The position numbers and the translations under genes were made by a program. From the NCBI GenBank assembly GCA_017442445.1, contig JAFRZS010000223.1, positions 1 to 7,777 of the forward strand: a stretch of DNA of 7,777 nucleotides. The letters are read 5' to 3'. Positions 1 to 5,553 of this stretch are shown piece after piece; position 1 is the first letter of the stretch, and each line of letters begins with the position of its first letter. The notes under the pieces were generated by a model. It had not been told where the DNA came from and ran no database searches. It saw nothing but the letters and a program-made list of their open reading frames with translations. Source of the stretch: Clostridia bacterium. GTDB taxonomy: Bacteria > Bacillota > Clostridia > Oscillospirales > Acutalibacteraceae.

Positions 1-353
1 AAGGCGGCCGTTGTTCTGCTCTTGCCGCTTTCGGTGCAAACGTATTCGGTATAAAACCGAGCATTGACATGGTTGACGGTTCTTTGCAGGTTGCAAAAAA
101 ATATCGCGGTAAATCCGCAGATGTTCAGCTGCGTTATGCTCTTGATAAGCTCTCCGAATATGATGACATTGATTTCAGCAGAGTTGTTATCGTTTCAACG
201 GGAGTCAGCGAAGCTCAGATTGCTGCTGTAAAATCTGCCGTTGAGAAAAATTATAACTTTGATGAGATTATCCTTGCAAAAGCAGGTTGCACAATCACAT
301 CACACTGCGGTAAAAACACTTTGGGAATTCTATTTATGAGAATCCCCAAGTAA
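1..353 (+). CDS. DegV family fatty-acid-binding protein, C-terminal part (5' truncated by window)
   Basis: The reading frame is open from base 3 and ends at TAA 351-353, leaving 116 visible residues. The first visible residues, GGRCSALAAFGANVFGIKP, are a hallmark of the DegV/FakB C-terminal subdomain. They are followed by the usual VDG and KKYRGK segment. The end contains a conserved-looking histidine in SHCGKNTLGILF, where family members usually have H-x-GPG-T/A-LG. DegV proteins bind a fatty acid and, as FakB, present it to the kinase FakA so that exogenous fatty acids enter phospholipids. This is family knowledge; no FakA gene is visible here. The GKN in place of GPG is a small departure. 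The stop lies inside the 3' end of the convergent HAD gene (24-base overlap), with no terminator between them. The family call is secure; the specific lipid is unknown. Confidence 0.9.
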   Translation, partial: GGRCSALAAFGANVFGIKPSIDMVDGSLQVAKKYRGKSADVQLRYALDKLSEYDDIDFSRVVIVSTGVSEAQIAAVKSAVEKNYNFDEIILAKAGCTITSHCGKNTLGILFMRIPK

Positions 354-995
354 AAATTCATATAAAGATTTAACATCAGAAACAATATAATCGGCTTGTG
401 CGTTTTCAAGCTCTTCACGGCTTCCGAAGCCGTAGAGAACGCCAACGCCGGTTATTTTTATGCTCTTGGCACCTTCTATATCGTATCTCTTGTCGCCTAC
501 CATGCAGGTTCTGTCAGGAGATGTCCCGATATTGTGAAGGGCTTTATTTATTATATCCACCTTGCTGTCTGAAATATTATTAAAATCAGGGCCGACAAGG
601 GTATCCATATACTTTAAAACATCAAGCTTAATCAATGCTTTTTCAGTAAAATTCTGAGGTTTCGCAGTAGCGACACCTATTTTTACCCCTGCTGATTTCA
701 AATCAGCGAAGAGCTTTTCCATTCCGTCATATATCTCAATTTCATATATTCCTTTTACGGAATAGTATTCCCTGTATTTTGCCACAAGCTCATGTGCAAC
801 GGCATCCTCGACACCGTAAAAATCCTTGAATGATCCGAAAAGCGGCGGGCCTATGACGGTTGACAATTCTTCTGCTGTCAGCTCTCTGAAGCCCATTTCA
901 CGTCTTGCATAATCAAAACCGTTGTATATGCCTTTGCTTGTATTGGCAATCGTTCCGTCAAAGTCAAAAAGCACACCGTCAAACTTATTCTTCAT
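330..995 (-). CDS. HAD-superfamily phosphatase, phosphoglycolate phosphatase (Gph/PGPase)-like
   Basis: A 221-residue soluble protein with all four HAD motifs. Motif I is DFDGT (nucleophile D11, acid/base D13). Motif II is the threonine in GVATAKP (T110). Motif III is K145 in SDSKVDII, and motif IV is GDKRYD (167-172). The helical insert after motif I (about 20-85) is the C1 cap typical of the Gph/PGMB branch, which hydrolyses small phosphate esters such as 2-phosphoglycolate or sugar phosphates. The exact substrate cannot be read. The ATG at 993-995 has an AAAGGA ribosome site 8 bases upstream, lying inside the end of the GtrA gene, and the two genes overlap by 11 bases (985-995), suggesting translational coupling. 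It is the last gene of the purF-gtrA-HAD set. Its stop (TAG, 330-332) lies inside the convergent DegV gene. The family is certain; a role in phosphate-ester clean-up is inference. Confidence 0.9.
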   Translation of the reverse strand: MKNKFDGVLFDFDGTIANTSKGIYNGFDYARREMGFRELTAEELSTVIGPPLFGSFKDFYGVEDAVAHELVAKYREYYSVKGIYEIEIYDGMEKLFADLKSAGVKIGVATAKPQNFTEKALIKLDVLKYMDTLVGPDFNNISDSKVDIINKALHNIGTSPDRTCMVGDKRYDIEGAKSIKITGVGVLYGFGSREELENAQADYIVSDVKSLYEFLLGDSHK

Positions 996-1446
996 TTTTC
1001 TTGTCCTTTCCGAAAATAAAGAACTTGCTGAAAAAATAATTCATGACAACAACAATAACTGCTAAAATAACCTTTGATATCATTTCACCGCTGATTGCAA
1101 AGTTTTCAATCAGATTGAGTGTGAAATACTTGAGTCCTGCAACATCTACAAGTAAAAGCAATCCGACCTCTTCAACTACAAGTGAAAATACTCTTGCTGA
1201 GAAGAATTTTCCGATTTCTTTGAGTGTTGATTTAATTTCCCAACTCTTGCTCTCAAAAACAAAAAGCTTGTTTACTATAAAGGCAAATATAACCGACACA
1301 AACCATGCGATTACATTCGATACAAGGTATAAGTCCTTGCCGAGCAAAACATTGAGAAGCTTGAAGGATATAAGATTTACAACCGTAGTTAAAACTCCGA
1401 AAACAAGATATAATATTGTTTCCTTATTAAAAATCTTTTTAAGCAT
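985..1446 (-). CDS. GtrA family membrane protein
   Basis: A 153-residue integral membrane protein of normal GtrA length. Four hydrophobic segments are visible, at about 11-33, 41-63, 82-102 and 121-144. The signature FGVLTTVVNLISF lies in the first segment. The paired N-K-L-F-V-F (59-64) and N-Y-F-F-S-K-F-F-I-F (136-145) motifs follow segments 2 and 4. GtrA proteins are thought to help move or present undecaprenyl-phosphate-linked sugars across the membrane for modification of O-antigen, teichoic acid or other wall polymers. They usually sit beside a glycosyltransferase of the GtrB/dolichol-phosphate-mannose-synthase type, but none is present here. The ATG at 1444-1446 has a GGAGA site 7 bases upstream and starts 15 bases after the purF stop. 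The tail is charged (KDKKNEE) and overlaps the HAD start by 11 bases. The family is confident; the polymer served is unknown. Confidence 0.9.
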   Translation of the reverse strand: MLKKIFNKETILYLVFGVLTTVVNLISFKLLNVLLGKDLYLVSNVIAWFVSVIFAFIVNKLFVFESKSWEIKSTLKEIGKFFSARVFSLVVEEVGLLLLVDVAGLKYFTLNLIENFAISGEMISKVILAVIVVVMNYFFSKFFIFGKDKKNEE

Positions 1447-1461
1447 TTTTATCTCTCCGAT

Positions 1462-2844
1462 TTATTCTTTTATTTCAGTGGGATAATTACCTGTGAAACA
1501 TGCATCGCAGAATGTCTTTTCTTCTGTCTGCATAAGCTCATATAAGTCCTCGTTAGCTAAGAAGCCTAAGGAATCTGCGCCGATAATCTCACACAATTCA
1601 TCAACTGTGTTGTGGTTAGCTGTAAGCTCCTCTCTTGTCGGAATATCGGTACCGTAGTAGCAGGGCCAATGGATAGTCGGTGATGCGATTCTTACGTGAA
1701 CCTCAGCCGCACCCGCTTCTTTTAATTCTCTGATAATATTGGCACAGGTTGAACCTCTTACGATAGAGTCATCTACCATAACGATTTTCTTGCCTGATAC
1801 GTTTTCTTCAATAACATGAAGCTTGATATCAATACTCTTTCTTCTTTCGGACTGTTTGGGCTTTATGAATGTTCTTCCTATATAGTTATTCCTTACAAAG
1901 CCTGTACCGTAAGGCAGACCGCTTTCTTTTGCATAACCGATAGCTGCATCAAGGCCCGAATCAGGAACGCCTATTACCATATCTGCATCAGCAGGATGAC
2001 GTCTTGCAAGGATTTCACCGGCTTTGAGTCTTGCATCATGAACACCGACGCCATCTATTGTGCTGTCAGGACGTGCAAAATAAATATATTCAAAAATACA
2101 TATTCCTCTTTTGCCTGTGCAATTATTTTTATAGCTTTTAAGTCCGTCTTTATCAACAACTACTACCTCACCGGGTTCAATATCCCTGATATATTCTGCA
2201 CTTATTGCATCAAGTGCAGTTGATTCAGATGCGAATACATAAGACTCACCTTTTTTACCGATCATCAGAGGTCTGAAGCCTAACGGGTCACGTGCGGCAA
2301 CAAGCTTCTGAGGACTCATAACAAGAATTGAATATGCGCCTTCAATTTTTTTCATCGCATTTATAACTGCTTCTTCAACAGAATGAACCAAAAGACGCTG
2401 ATGTGCAATTATATGTGCAATAAGCTCAGCATCAGTCTGCGTCTGGAACATCGCACCGTCATGTGACAACTCGTTTCTTATTTCTTCAGCATTTGTCAGA
2501 CTTCCGTTATGTGAAATTGCAATTCTGCCCTTTGAATATCTGAGCACAAGAGGCTGACTGTTTTCATTGTTGCTTTCACTTGCCTTTGAATATCTGACAT
2601 GACCTATTGCCATCTGTCCTTTGAGAGTGTTGAGTGTATCATCATTAAACACTTCTCCTACAAGTCCCATTTCCTTGTAGCTTTCAACTACACCTCTGTC
2701 AGATACTGCTATTCCGCAGCTTTGCTGACCTCTGTGCTGTAAAGCATAAAGACCGTAATATACATTGTGTGCTATTTTTTCAATATCCCCCATGGAATAT
2801 ATACCAAAAACACCACATTCCTCATGTAAACCTTTGTTCTCCAT
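1462..2844 (-). CDS. purF: Amidophosphoribosyltransferase (first committed step of purine synthesis)
   Basis: Converts PRPP and glutamine to 5-phosphoribosylamine, in the cytoplasm. Numbering is from the preferred ATG (460 residues). A short propeptide, MENKGLHEE, precedes the nucleophile Cys10 in CGVFG, as in the self-processing B. subtilis-type enzyme. The glutaminase domain (10 to about 230) shows ALQHRGQQS, GHVRYS and SHNGSL. The phosphoribosyltransferase domain carries FARPDS, GVPDSG and the PRPP loop VMVDDSIVRGST (about 355-366). Four cysteines (249, 395, 446, 449, the last two as CDAC) match the positions of the 4Fe-4S ligands of the oxygen-sensitive class. A GTG at 2851-2853 would add three residues, but it lies inside the GGGGTGA ribosome site that correctly serves the ATG at 2842-2844, so the ATG is chosen. 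The glutamine loop reads SKASESNNENSQPL, where TAG or TTG would be more usual after the serine. No other pur gene lies alongside; gtrA follows after 15 bases. Confidence 0.95.
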   Translation of the reverse strand: MENKGLHEECGVFGIYSMGDIEKIAHNVYYGLYALQHRGQQSCGIAVSDRGVVESYKEMGLVGEVFNDDTLNTLKGQMAIGHVRYSKASESNNENSQPLVLRYSKGRIAISHNGSLTNAEEIRNELSHDGAMFQTQTDAELIAHIIAHQRLLVHSVEEAVINAMKKIEGAYSILVMSPQKLVAARDPLGFRPLMIGKKGESYVFASESTALDAISAEYIRDIEPGEVVVVDKDGLKSYKNNCTGKRGICIFEYIYFARPDSTIDGVGVHDARLKAGEILARRHPADADMVIGVPDSGLDAAIGYAKESGLPYGTGFVRNNYIGRTFIKPKQSERRKSIDIKLHVIEENVSGKKIVMVDDSIVRGSTCANIIRELKEAGAAEVHVRIASPTIHWPCYYGTDIPTREELTANHNTVDELCEIIGADSLGFLANEDLYELMQTEEKTFCDACFTGNYPTEIKE

Positions 2845-2849
2845 GAATT

Positions 2850-2856
2850 TCACCCC
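2850..2856 (-). promoter_or_regulatory. purF ribosome binding site (decides start codon)
   Basis: On the minus strand the sequence GGGGTGA lies 5 bases before the ATG at 2842-2844. It closely matches the anti-Shine-Dalgarno consensus GGAGGTGA. The upstream in-frame GTG (2851-2853) is part of this element and has no site of its own at a suitable distance, which argues against GTG being the start. Confidence 0.75.
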
Positions 2857-2926
2857 ATTTAATTTGCTTAGTTTTGTCTTTTCTATGAACTCACTGATAA
2901 ATTTTTCTTAATTTTCTCATTACTGA

Positions 2927-2955
2927 TTGCAAAATAATCCAATAGATGTTATAAT
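2927..2955 (+). promoter_or_regulatory. Sigma-A type promoter of the zinc-ribbon/CD225 gene
   Basis: TTGCAA (2927-2932) and a perfect TATAAT (2950-2955) are spaced by 17 bases, near-ideal for the housekeeping sigma factor. Transcription should start near 2962, giving a short leader of about 20 bases. That leader carries the ribosome site TGAGGTG (2971-2977) six bases before the ATG at 2984-2986. Because the promoter lies upstream of the ATG and overlaps any longer in-frame reading from the TTG at 2927, it also fixes the start of the downstream gene. Confidence 0.75.
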
Positions 2956-2958
2956 CAA
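2931..2958 (-). promoter_or_regulatory. Candidate weak promoter for the purF set
   Basis: On the minus strand TTGATT (2953-2958) is separated by 16 bases from TATTTT (2931-2936). The predicted transcript would start near 2925 and carry a leader of about 80 bases before the purF ATG. The -35 box overlaps the -10 box of the rightward promoter, so the two could compete. The match is imperfect (short spacing, weak -10). I see no purine riboswitch-like core in the leader. This is an inference. Confidence 0.3.
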
Positions 2959-2983
2959 GAAAAATATATGTGAGGTGTTTTTT

Positions 2984-3445
2984 ATGATTTGTAATAACTG
3001 CGGTAAGGAAAATTTACCAAGCGCAACTTTCTGTGATCAGTGCGGTGAGCCTTTCGCACAAAATAGCGAGGCTCAATATCAACAGCCTGCAACTCCGTAC
3101 TACTCTGCAACACCTGTTGTTGAGAAATGTGCAGGTATAGGACAGATTGTTACCAATCTTGTTCTCGCTTTATTGTTCTCATCGTTGCCTTGTATGGTTC
3201 TTGCTGTTTTTGCTCTGTTTTTCAGAAGCAAATACGATTCAGCTATTCATTATAAGGACATAGCAGGTGCCAATTCCCAGACATCAAGGATTAAAACTCT
3301 TATGACAGTTTCATGGATTGTTCTTGCAATATCCGCTGTTATAGCTATTCTCGCTTTTGTCTTCATATTTGTTTTCTATTTCGGACTTGTTGCAGATCTG
3401 TTTTCCGAAGCAGTTCTTTCACCGAATACATTTATGATGGCATAA
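2984..3445 (+). CDS. Zinc-ribbon, CD225/dispanin-like small membrane protein
   Basis: A 153-residue protein from the ATG with a strong ribosome site. An N-terminal zinc ribbon has two CxxC pairs (C3, C6, C17, C20) in a CNNCGKEN...FCDQCGEPF arrangement. A proline/glutamine/tyrosine-rich linker follows (about 25-45). Two hydrophobic segments (about 53-80 and 105-135) flank a polar loop, RSKYDSAIHYKDIAGANSQTSRIKT. This loop, with a basic/aromatic start, a middle resembling 'gDyeGA' and a second helix after it, resembles the CD225/dispanin (IFITM-like) domain common in bacterial small membrane proteins. The bacterial function is not established. The zinc ribbon should be cytosolic and could bind protein or nucleic acid; that is inference. 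The gene is monocistronic, with its own promoter and terminator, unlike its neighbours. A longer start at 2927 is rejected because it would lie in the promoter. The fold assignment is fairly sure, the role unknown. Confidence 0.8.
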   Translation: MICNNCGKENLPSATFCDQCGEPFAQNSEAQYQQPATPYYSATPVVEKCAGIGQIVTNLVLALLFSSLPCMVLAVFALFFRSKYDSAIHYKDIAGANSQTSRIKTLMTVSWIVLAISAVIAILAFVFIFVFYFGLVADLFSEAVLSPNTFMMA

Positions 3446-3460
3446 TAAAAACCTAAACCG

Positions 3461-3497
3461 AAAACCGTTGTTTTTTAACAGCGGTTTTTTTGTTTTT
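3461..3497 (+). terminator. Rho-independent terminator after the CD225-like gene
   Basis: The arms AAAACCGTTGTT (3461-3472) and AACAGCGGTTTT (3477-3488) form a 12-base-pair stem with one T-G wobble and a TTTT loop. A long T-rich tail runs to 3497. It lies 16 bases beyond the stop codon at 3443-3445, as expected for the end of this single-gene transcript. Confidence 0.9.
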
Positions 3498-3542
3498 TAA
3501 GTATTACCGCACTTTTAAAAACATTTCCCATTTTACTCTGAT

Positions 3543-3572
3543 ATTATAACACTTTTTGCATGTGTAAATCAA
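3543..3572 (-). promoter_or_regulatory. Possible orphan minus-strand promoter in the convergent gap
   Basis: On the minus strand TTGATT (3567-3572) is followed after 18 bases by a perfect TATAAT (3543-3548). It would fire leftward near 3536, into the terminator hairpin and then antisense to the 3' end of the CD225-like gene. No open reading frame follows. The box could equally be chance in AT-rich DNA, so this is a tentative call. Confidence 0.25.
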
Positions 3573-3621
3573 GAGTATTTCTCTGCCTTTGTATGATTTT
3601 TTTGATTTTTTATATTAACAA

Positions 3622-3666
3622 AGAGAATCTCTGTAATTAAGTCATTACAAGGATTCTCTGTTTTTT
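3622..3666. terminator. Hairpin terminator, probably bidirectional, after the sialidase-like gene
   Basis: The arms 3622-3637 (AGAGAATCTCTGTAAT) and 3644-3659 (ATTACAAGGATTCTCT) form a 16-position stem with one wobble and one mismatch around a 6-base loop. On the plus strand it is followed by GTTTTTT, a good terminator tail. On the minus strand it follows the sialidase-like stop (3665-3667) directly and has an A-rich lead-in and a weaker TTGTTAATAT tail. It probably ends the glycan operon and also backs up the rightward terminator at 3461-3497. Confidence 0.7.
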
Positions 3667-4789
3667 ATTGTTCTATCTCATTATATTTAATTTTTATTAT
3701 TTTTGTACAGTTAAGACAGTTGCCGGTGTTGTTTGTGTGATAGTATGCCACAAGGAAATAGCTGTCGCCCTCAACAATTGCAGGATAGCAATAGCTGTTT
3801 GATAAATCATCTTCTATGTAGAAAATTCTGTCCTTTGAGAAAGTAAGACCTTTATCGTCACTTACTGCGCAGACATACGGCGTTCTCCCCCACGGTTCAG
3901 CCTCGCTTCTCATATGATATTCAGGATAAGGATTGAATATTGCAACCGTATAATCACCAACCGCTTTTATAAGCATAGGTGACCTCGGAGATGTGAAGAA
4001 ATGATTCGGATTAACACATGACCATGTTTCTCCGCCGTCCTCTGAAAAACACTCAAGCTGACAACCGAGTGAGCTTCTGATATAGCATCTGACTCTGCCA
4101 TCCGGCATTTCGTAAAGTCCCGGCTCCTGATATCCTGCAGGATCTCTGTCAAAAGGAAATACGAGTTCTTCCTCTGCTTTTTCCCATGTATATCCGTCAT
4201 CATCGGAATAAATAAAACAGAGTGCACCCGGTGAAAATCTGAAAATATTCTGATATATCGTATGCCGTGCTAACGCAAAAAGAATTCTTCCGCTTTTAAG
4301 CTTGATTACTCTGTCATTATTCAGGACAAAATAATCGTTTCTGTCTAACATTGAAAGACAGTCAATCGGCTCTCCCCAAGTTTCGCCTTCGTCCGATGAA
4401 CGCACGCATAAAATCTTTGTAACATTGCAAACCTTTCCTTCTTTTACGGGACCTGAACACAGTTTTTCTTGCGGAATATTCGCTTCCTTTAGAATATAAA
4501 ATGCACCTATGTCTCCATTTCCCATTCTTAAAAACGAAAGGCTCATTATATTTTGTGCTCCTTCGGGTTTTGTAAAAAGAACTCTTTTTTCACCCCATGT
4601 TTCACCTTCATCGTGAGATGTAACAGCTGAAATTCGGGCATTGGCGAAATCATCGCCACTATCACCGATATATTCGGTATATCCGAACATTATCGAATTA
4701 TCTTTAAGTCTGATAAAAGACCCTTCACCGTTTCTTTTGTTGCTTTCTGTAGTTTCAAGGAAGCACACCTGTCTGCCTATTTTTTTCAT
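3665..4789 (-). CDS. Sialidase-like glycoside hydrolase with five Asp-boxes (BNR repeats), cytoplasmic
   Basis: A 374-residue six-bladed beta-propeller candidate. Five Asp-box turns are visible: SHDEGETW (58-65), SSDEGETW (131-138), SDDDGYTW (195-202), SEDGGETW (249-256) and SDDKGLTF (310-317). Features that may form a sialidase active site are an early arginine in FIRLKD (R27), Q-E-P-G with Glu222, arginines at 235 and 238, R269 in TSPRSP, and a late tyrosine in NSYCYP (333 or 335). Assigning these to the Arg-triad, Glu and Tyr roles is inference. Exo-sialidases release terminal sialic acid, but many proteins with this architecture have other or unknown substrates. There is no signal peptide or anchor, so it should act inside the cell on imported oligosaccharide. 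The ATG has a perfect GGAGGT five bases upstream and lies 16 bases after the HAD gene. It is the last gene of the operon. No nan genes for sialic acid use are in the window. Confidence 0.8.
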   Translation of the reverse strand: MKKIGRQVCFLETTESNKRNGEGSFIRLKDNSIMFGYTEYIGDSGDDFANARISAVTSHDEGETWGEKRVLFTKPEGAQNIMSLSFLRMGNGDIGAFYILKEANIPQEKLCSGPVKEGKVCNVTKILCVRSSDEGETWGEPIDCLSMLDRNDYFVLNNDRVIKLKSGRILFALARHTIYQNIFRFSPGALCFIYSDDDGYTWEKAEEELVFPFDRDPAGYQEPGLYEMPDGRVRCYIRSSLGCQLECFSEDGGETWSCVNPNHFFTSPRSPMLIKAVGDYTVAIFNPYPEYHMRSEAEPWGRTPYVCAVSDDKGLTFSKDRIFYIEDDLSNSYCYPAIVEGDSYFLVAYYHTNNTGNCLNCTKIIKIKYNEIEQ

Positions 4790-4805
4790 CTTATACCTCC
4801 GACTG

Positions 4806-5552
4806 TCACTCTGACATCAAAGTATTTATTAAAGATACGATATCATACGTTATATGCTTTGCGGTTTTCAAAATTTCTTCAGTAGCATTCTCCACTGCAT
4901 ATGAATTGAACTCTGATATCATTTCATAGTCATTTACATCGTTACCTATCACGATTACATCATCGTAAGAAATATTCATAAGCTCCATGAATTTATATAT
5001 ACCCCGAGCTTTATCAATGCCCTCAGGAACGACATCTATAAGTCTGCTGTTTTGCAGAGGGTTAAGGTTTTCTCCGAAAAGCTCTCTGAACTTGTCAAAA
5101 GCTTTGAGAGTCATCTCTTTCAGAGGGAAAATAGCCGTAATCTGATTAAAGCTTTCTGTTTCGGGTAAATCTTCAAGTAAAATTGCATCAGGGTATTTTT
5201 CAGTTTTTTCAGGCACAACAAAATAAGTTTTATCAGAATGAACAAAGCATTTATGAGCGCCCCACTCAAGAAACTTTTCCATAATGGGCTTAACAAGCTT
5301 TCCGTCTGCTCTCTTTTCAAAAAGAACTTTACCTTCGGCATCTGTGATTATACCGCCGTTATAACCTATAAAAAAGTCATACTCAAACGGATTTTCTTTA
5401 AGTATTTCAGGTAACGCATCAACACTCCTTCCGCTCACCAGACCGAAAAGATTTCCTGCTTCGCGCCACTTGTTTATGGCGGCTCTTTTTTCGTCGGTCA
5501 CACCGTCGTTATTGTTAAGTGTACCATCATAATCACTTGCGATTATTCTCAT
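4806..5552 (-). CDS. Cof-type HAD phosphatase (class IIB)
   Basis: A 248-residue soluble protein from the ATG at 5550-5552. Motif I is DYDGT (D7 nucleophile, D9). Motif II is the serine in GLVSGRS (S40). Motif III is K181 in VPEGIDKARGI, and motif IV is GNDVNDYEMI (about 203-212). The large insert between motifs II and III (about 80-170) is the C2 cap of the Cof/YidA branch, whose members dephosphorylate sugar phosphates and other small phosphate esters. A longer open frame runs upstream to 5642, but those 30 residues overlap the TIM-barrel gene and have no ribosome site. The chosen ATG has GAGGG 8 bases upstream, inside the end of that gene, and starts one base after its TAA, so translational coupling is likely. 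Its position between the isomerase-like and sialidase-like genes suggests a phosphorylated sugar intermediate. The specific substrate is unknown. Confidence 0.9.
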   Translation of the reverse strand: MRIIASDYDGTLNNNDGVTDEKRAAINKWREAGNLFGLVSGRSVDALPEILKENPFEYDFFIGYNGGIITDAEGKVLFEKRADGKLVKPIMEKFLEWGAHKCFVHSDKTYFVVPEKTEKYPDAILLEDLPETESFNQITAIFPLKEMTLKAFDKFRELFGENLNPLQNSRLIDVVPEGIDKARGIYKFMELMNISYDDVIVIGNDVNDYEMISEFNSYAVENATEEILKTAKHITYDIVSLINTLMSE

Positions 5553-5553
5553 T

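Noticed and set aside
1043..1486. Plus-strand open frame of 147 codons opposite gtrA
   Set aside because: It is the antisense of a well-supported GtrA gene, rich in Ser/Thr/Lys with no recognisable domain or ribosome site.
1816..2223. Plus-strand open frame of 135 codons opposite purF
   Set aside because: It is antisense to conserved PurF coding sequence, with a composition typical of a shadow frame.
2845..2926. Purine or other riboswitch in the purF leader
   Set aside because: The leader is short and AT-rich, and I see no aptamer-like paired core or terminator hairpin ahead of purF.
2927..2983. Longer N-terminus for the zinc-ribbon/CD225 protein, starting at TTG 2927
   Set aside because: The stretch holds the promoter boxes and the ribosome site; the ATG at 2984 has TGAGGTG six bases upstream and begins the zinc ribbon directly.
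3967..4227. Second minus-strand open frame inside the sialidase-like gene
   Set aside because: It is an alternative frame fully within the Asp-box protein, with no motif.
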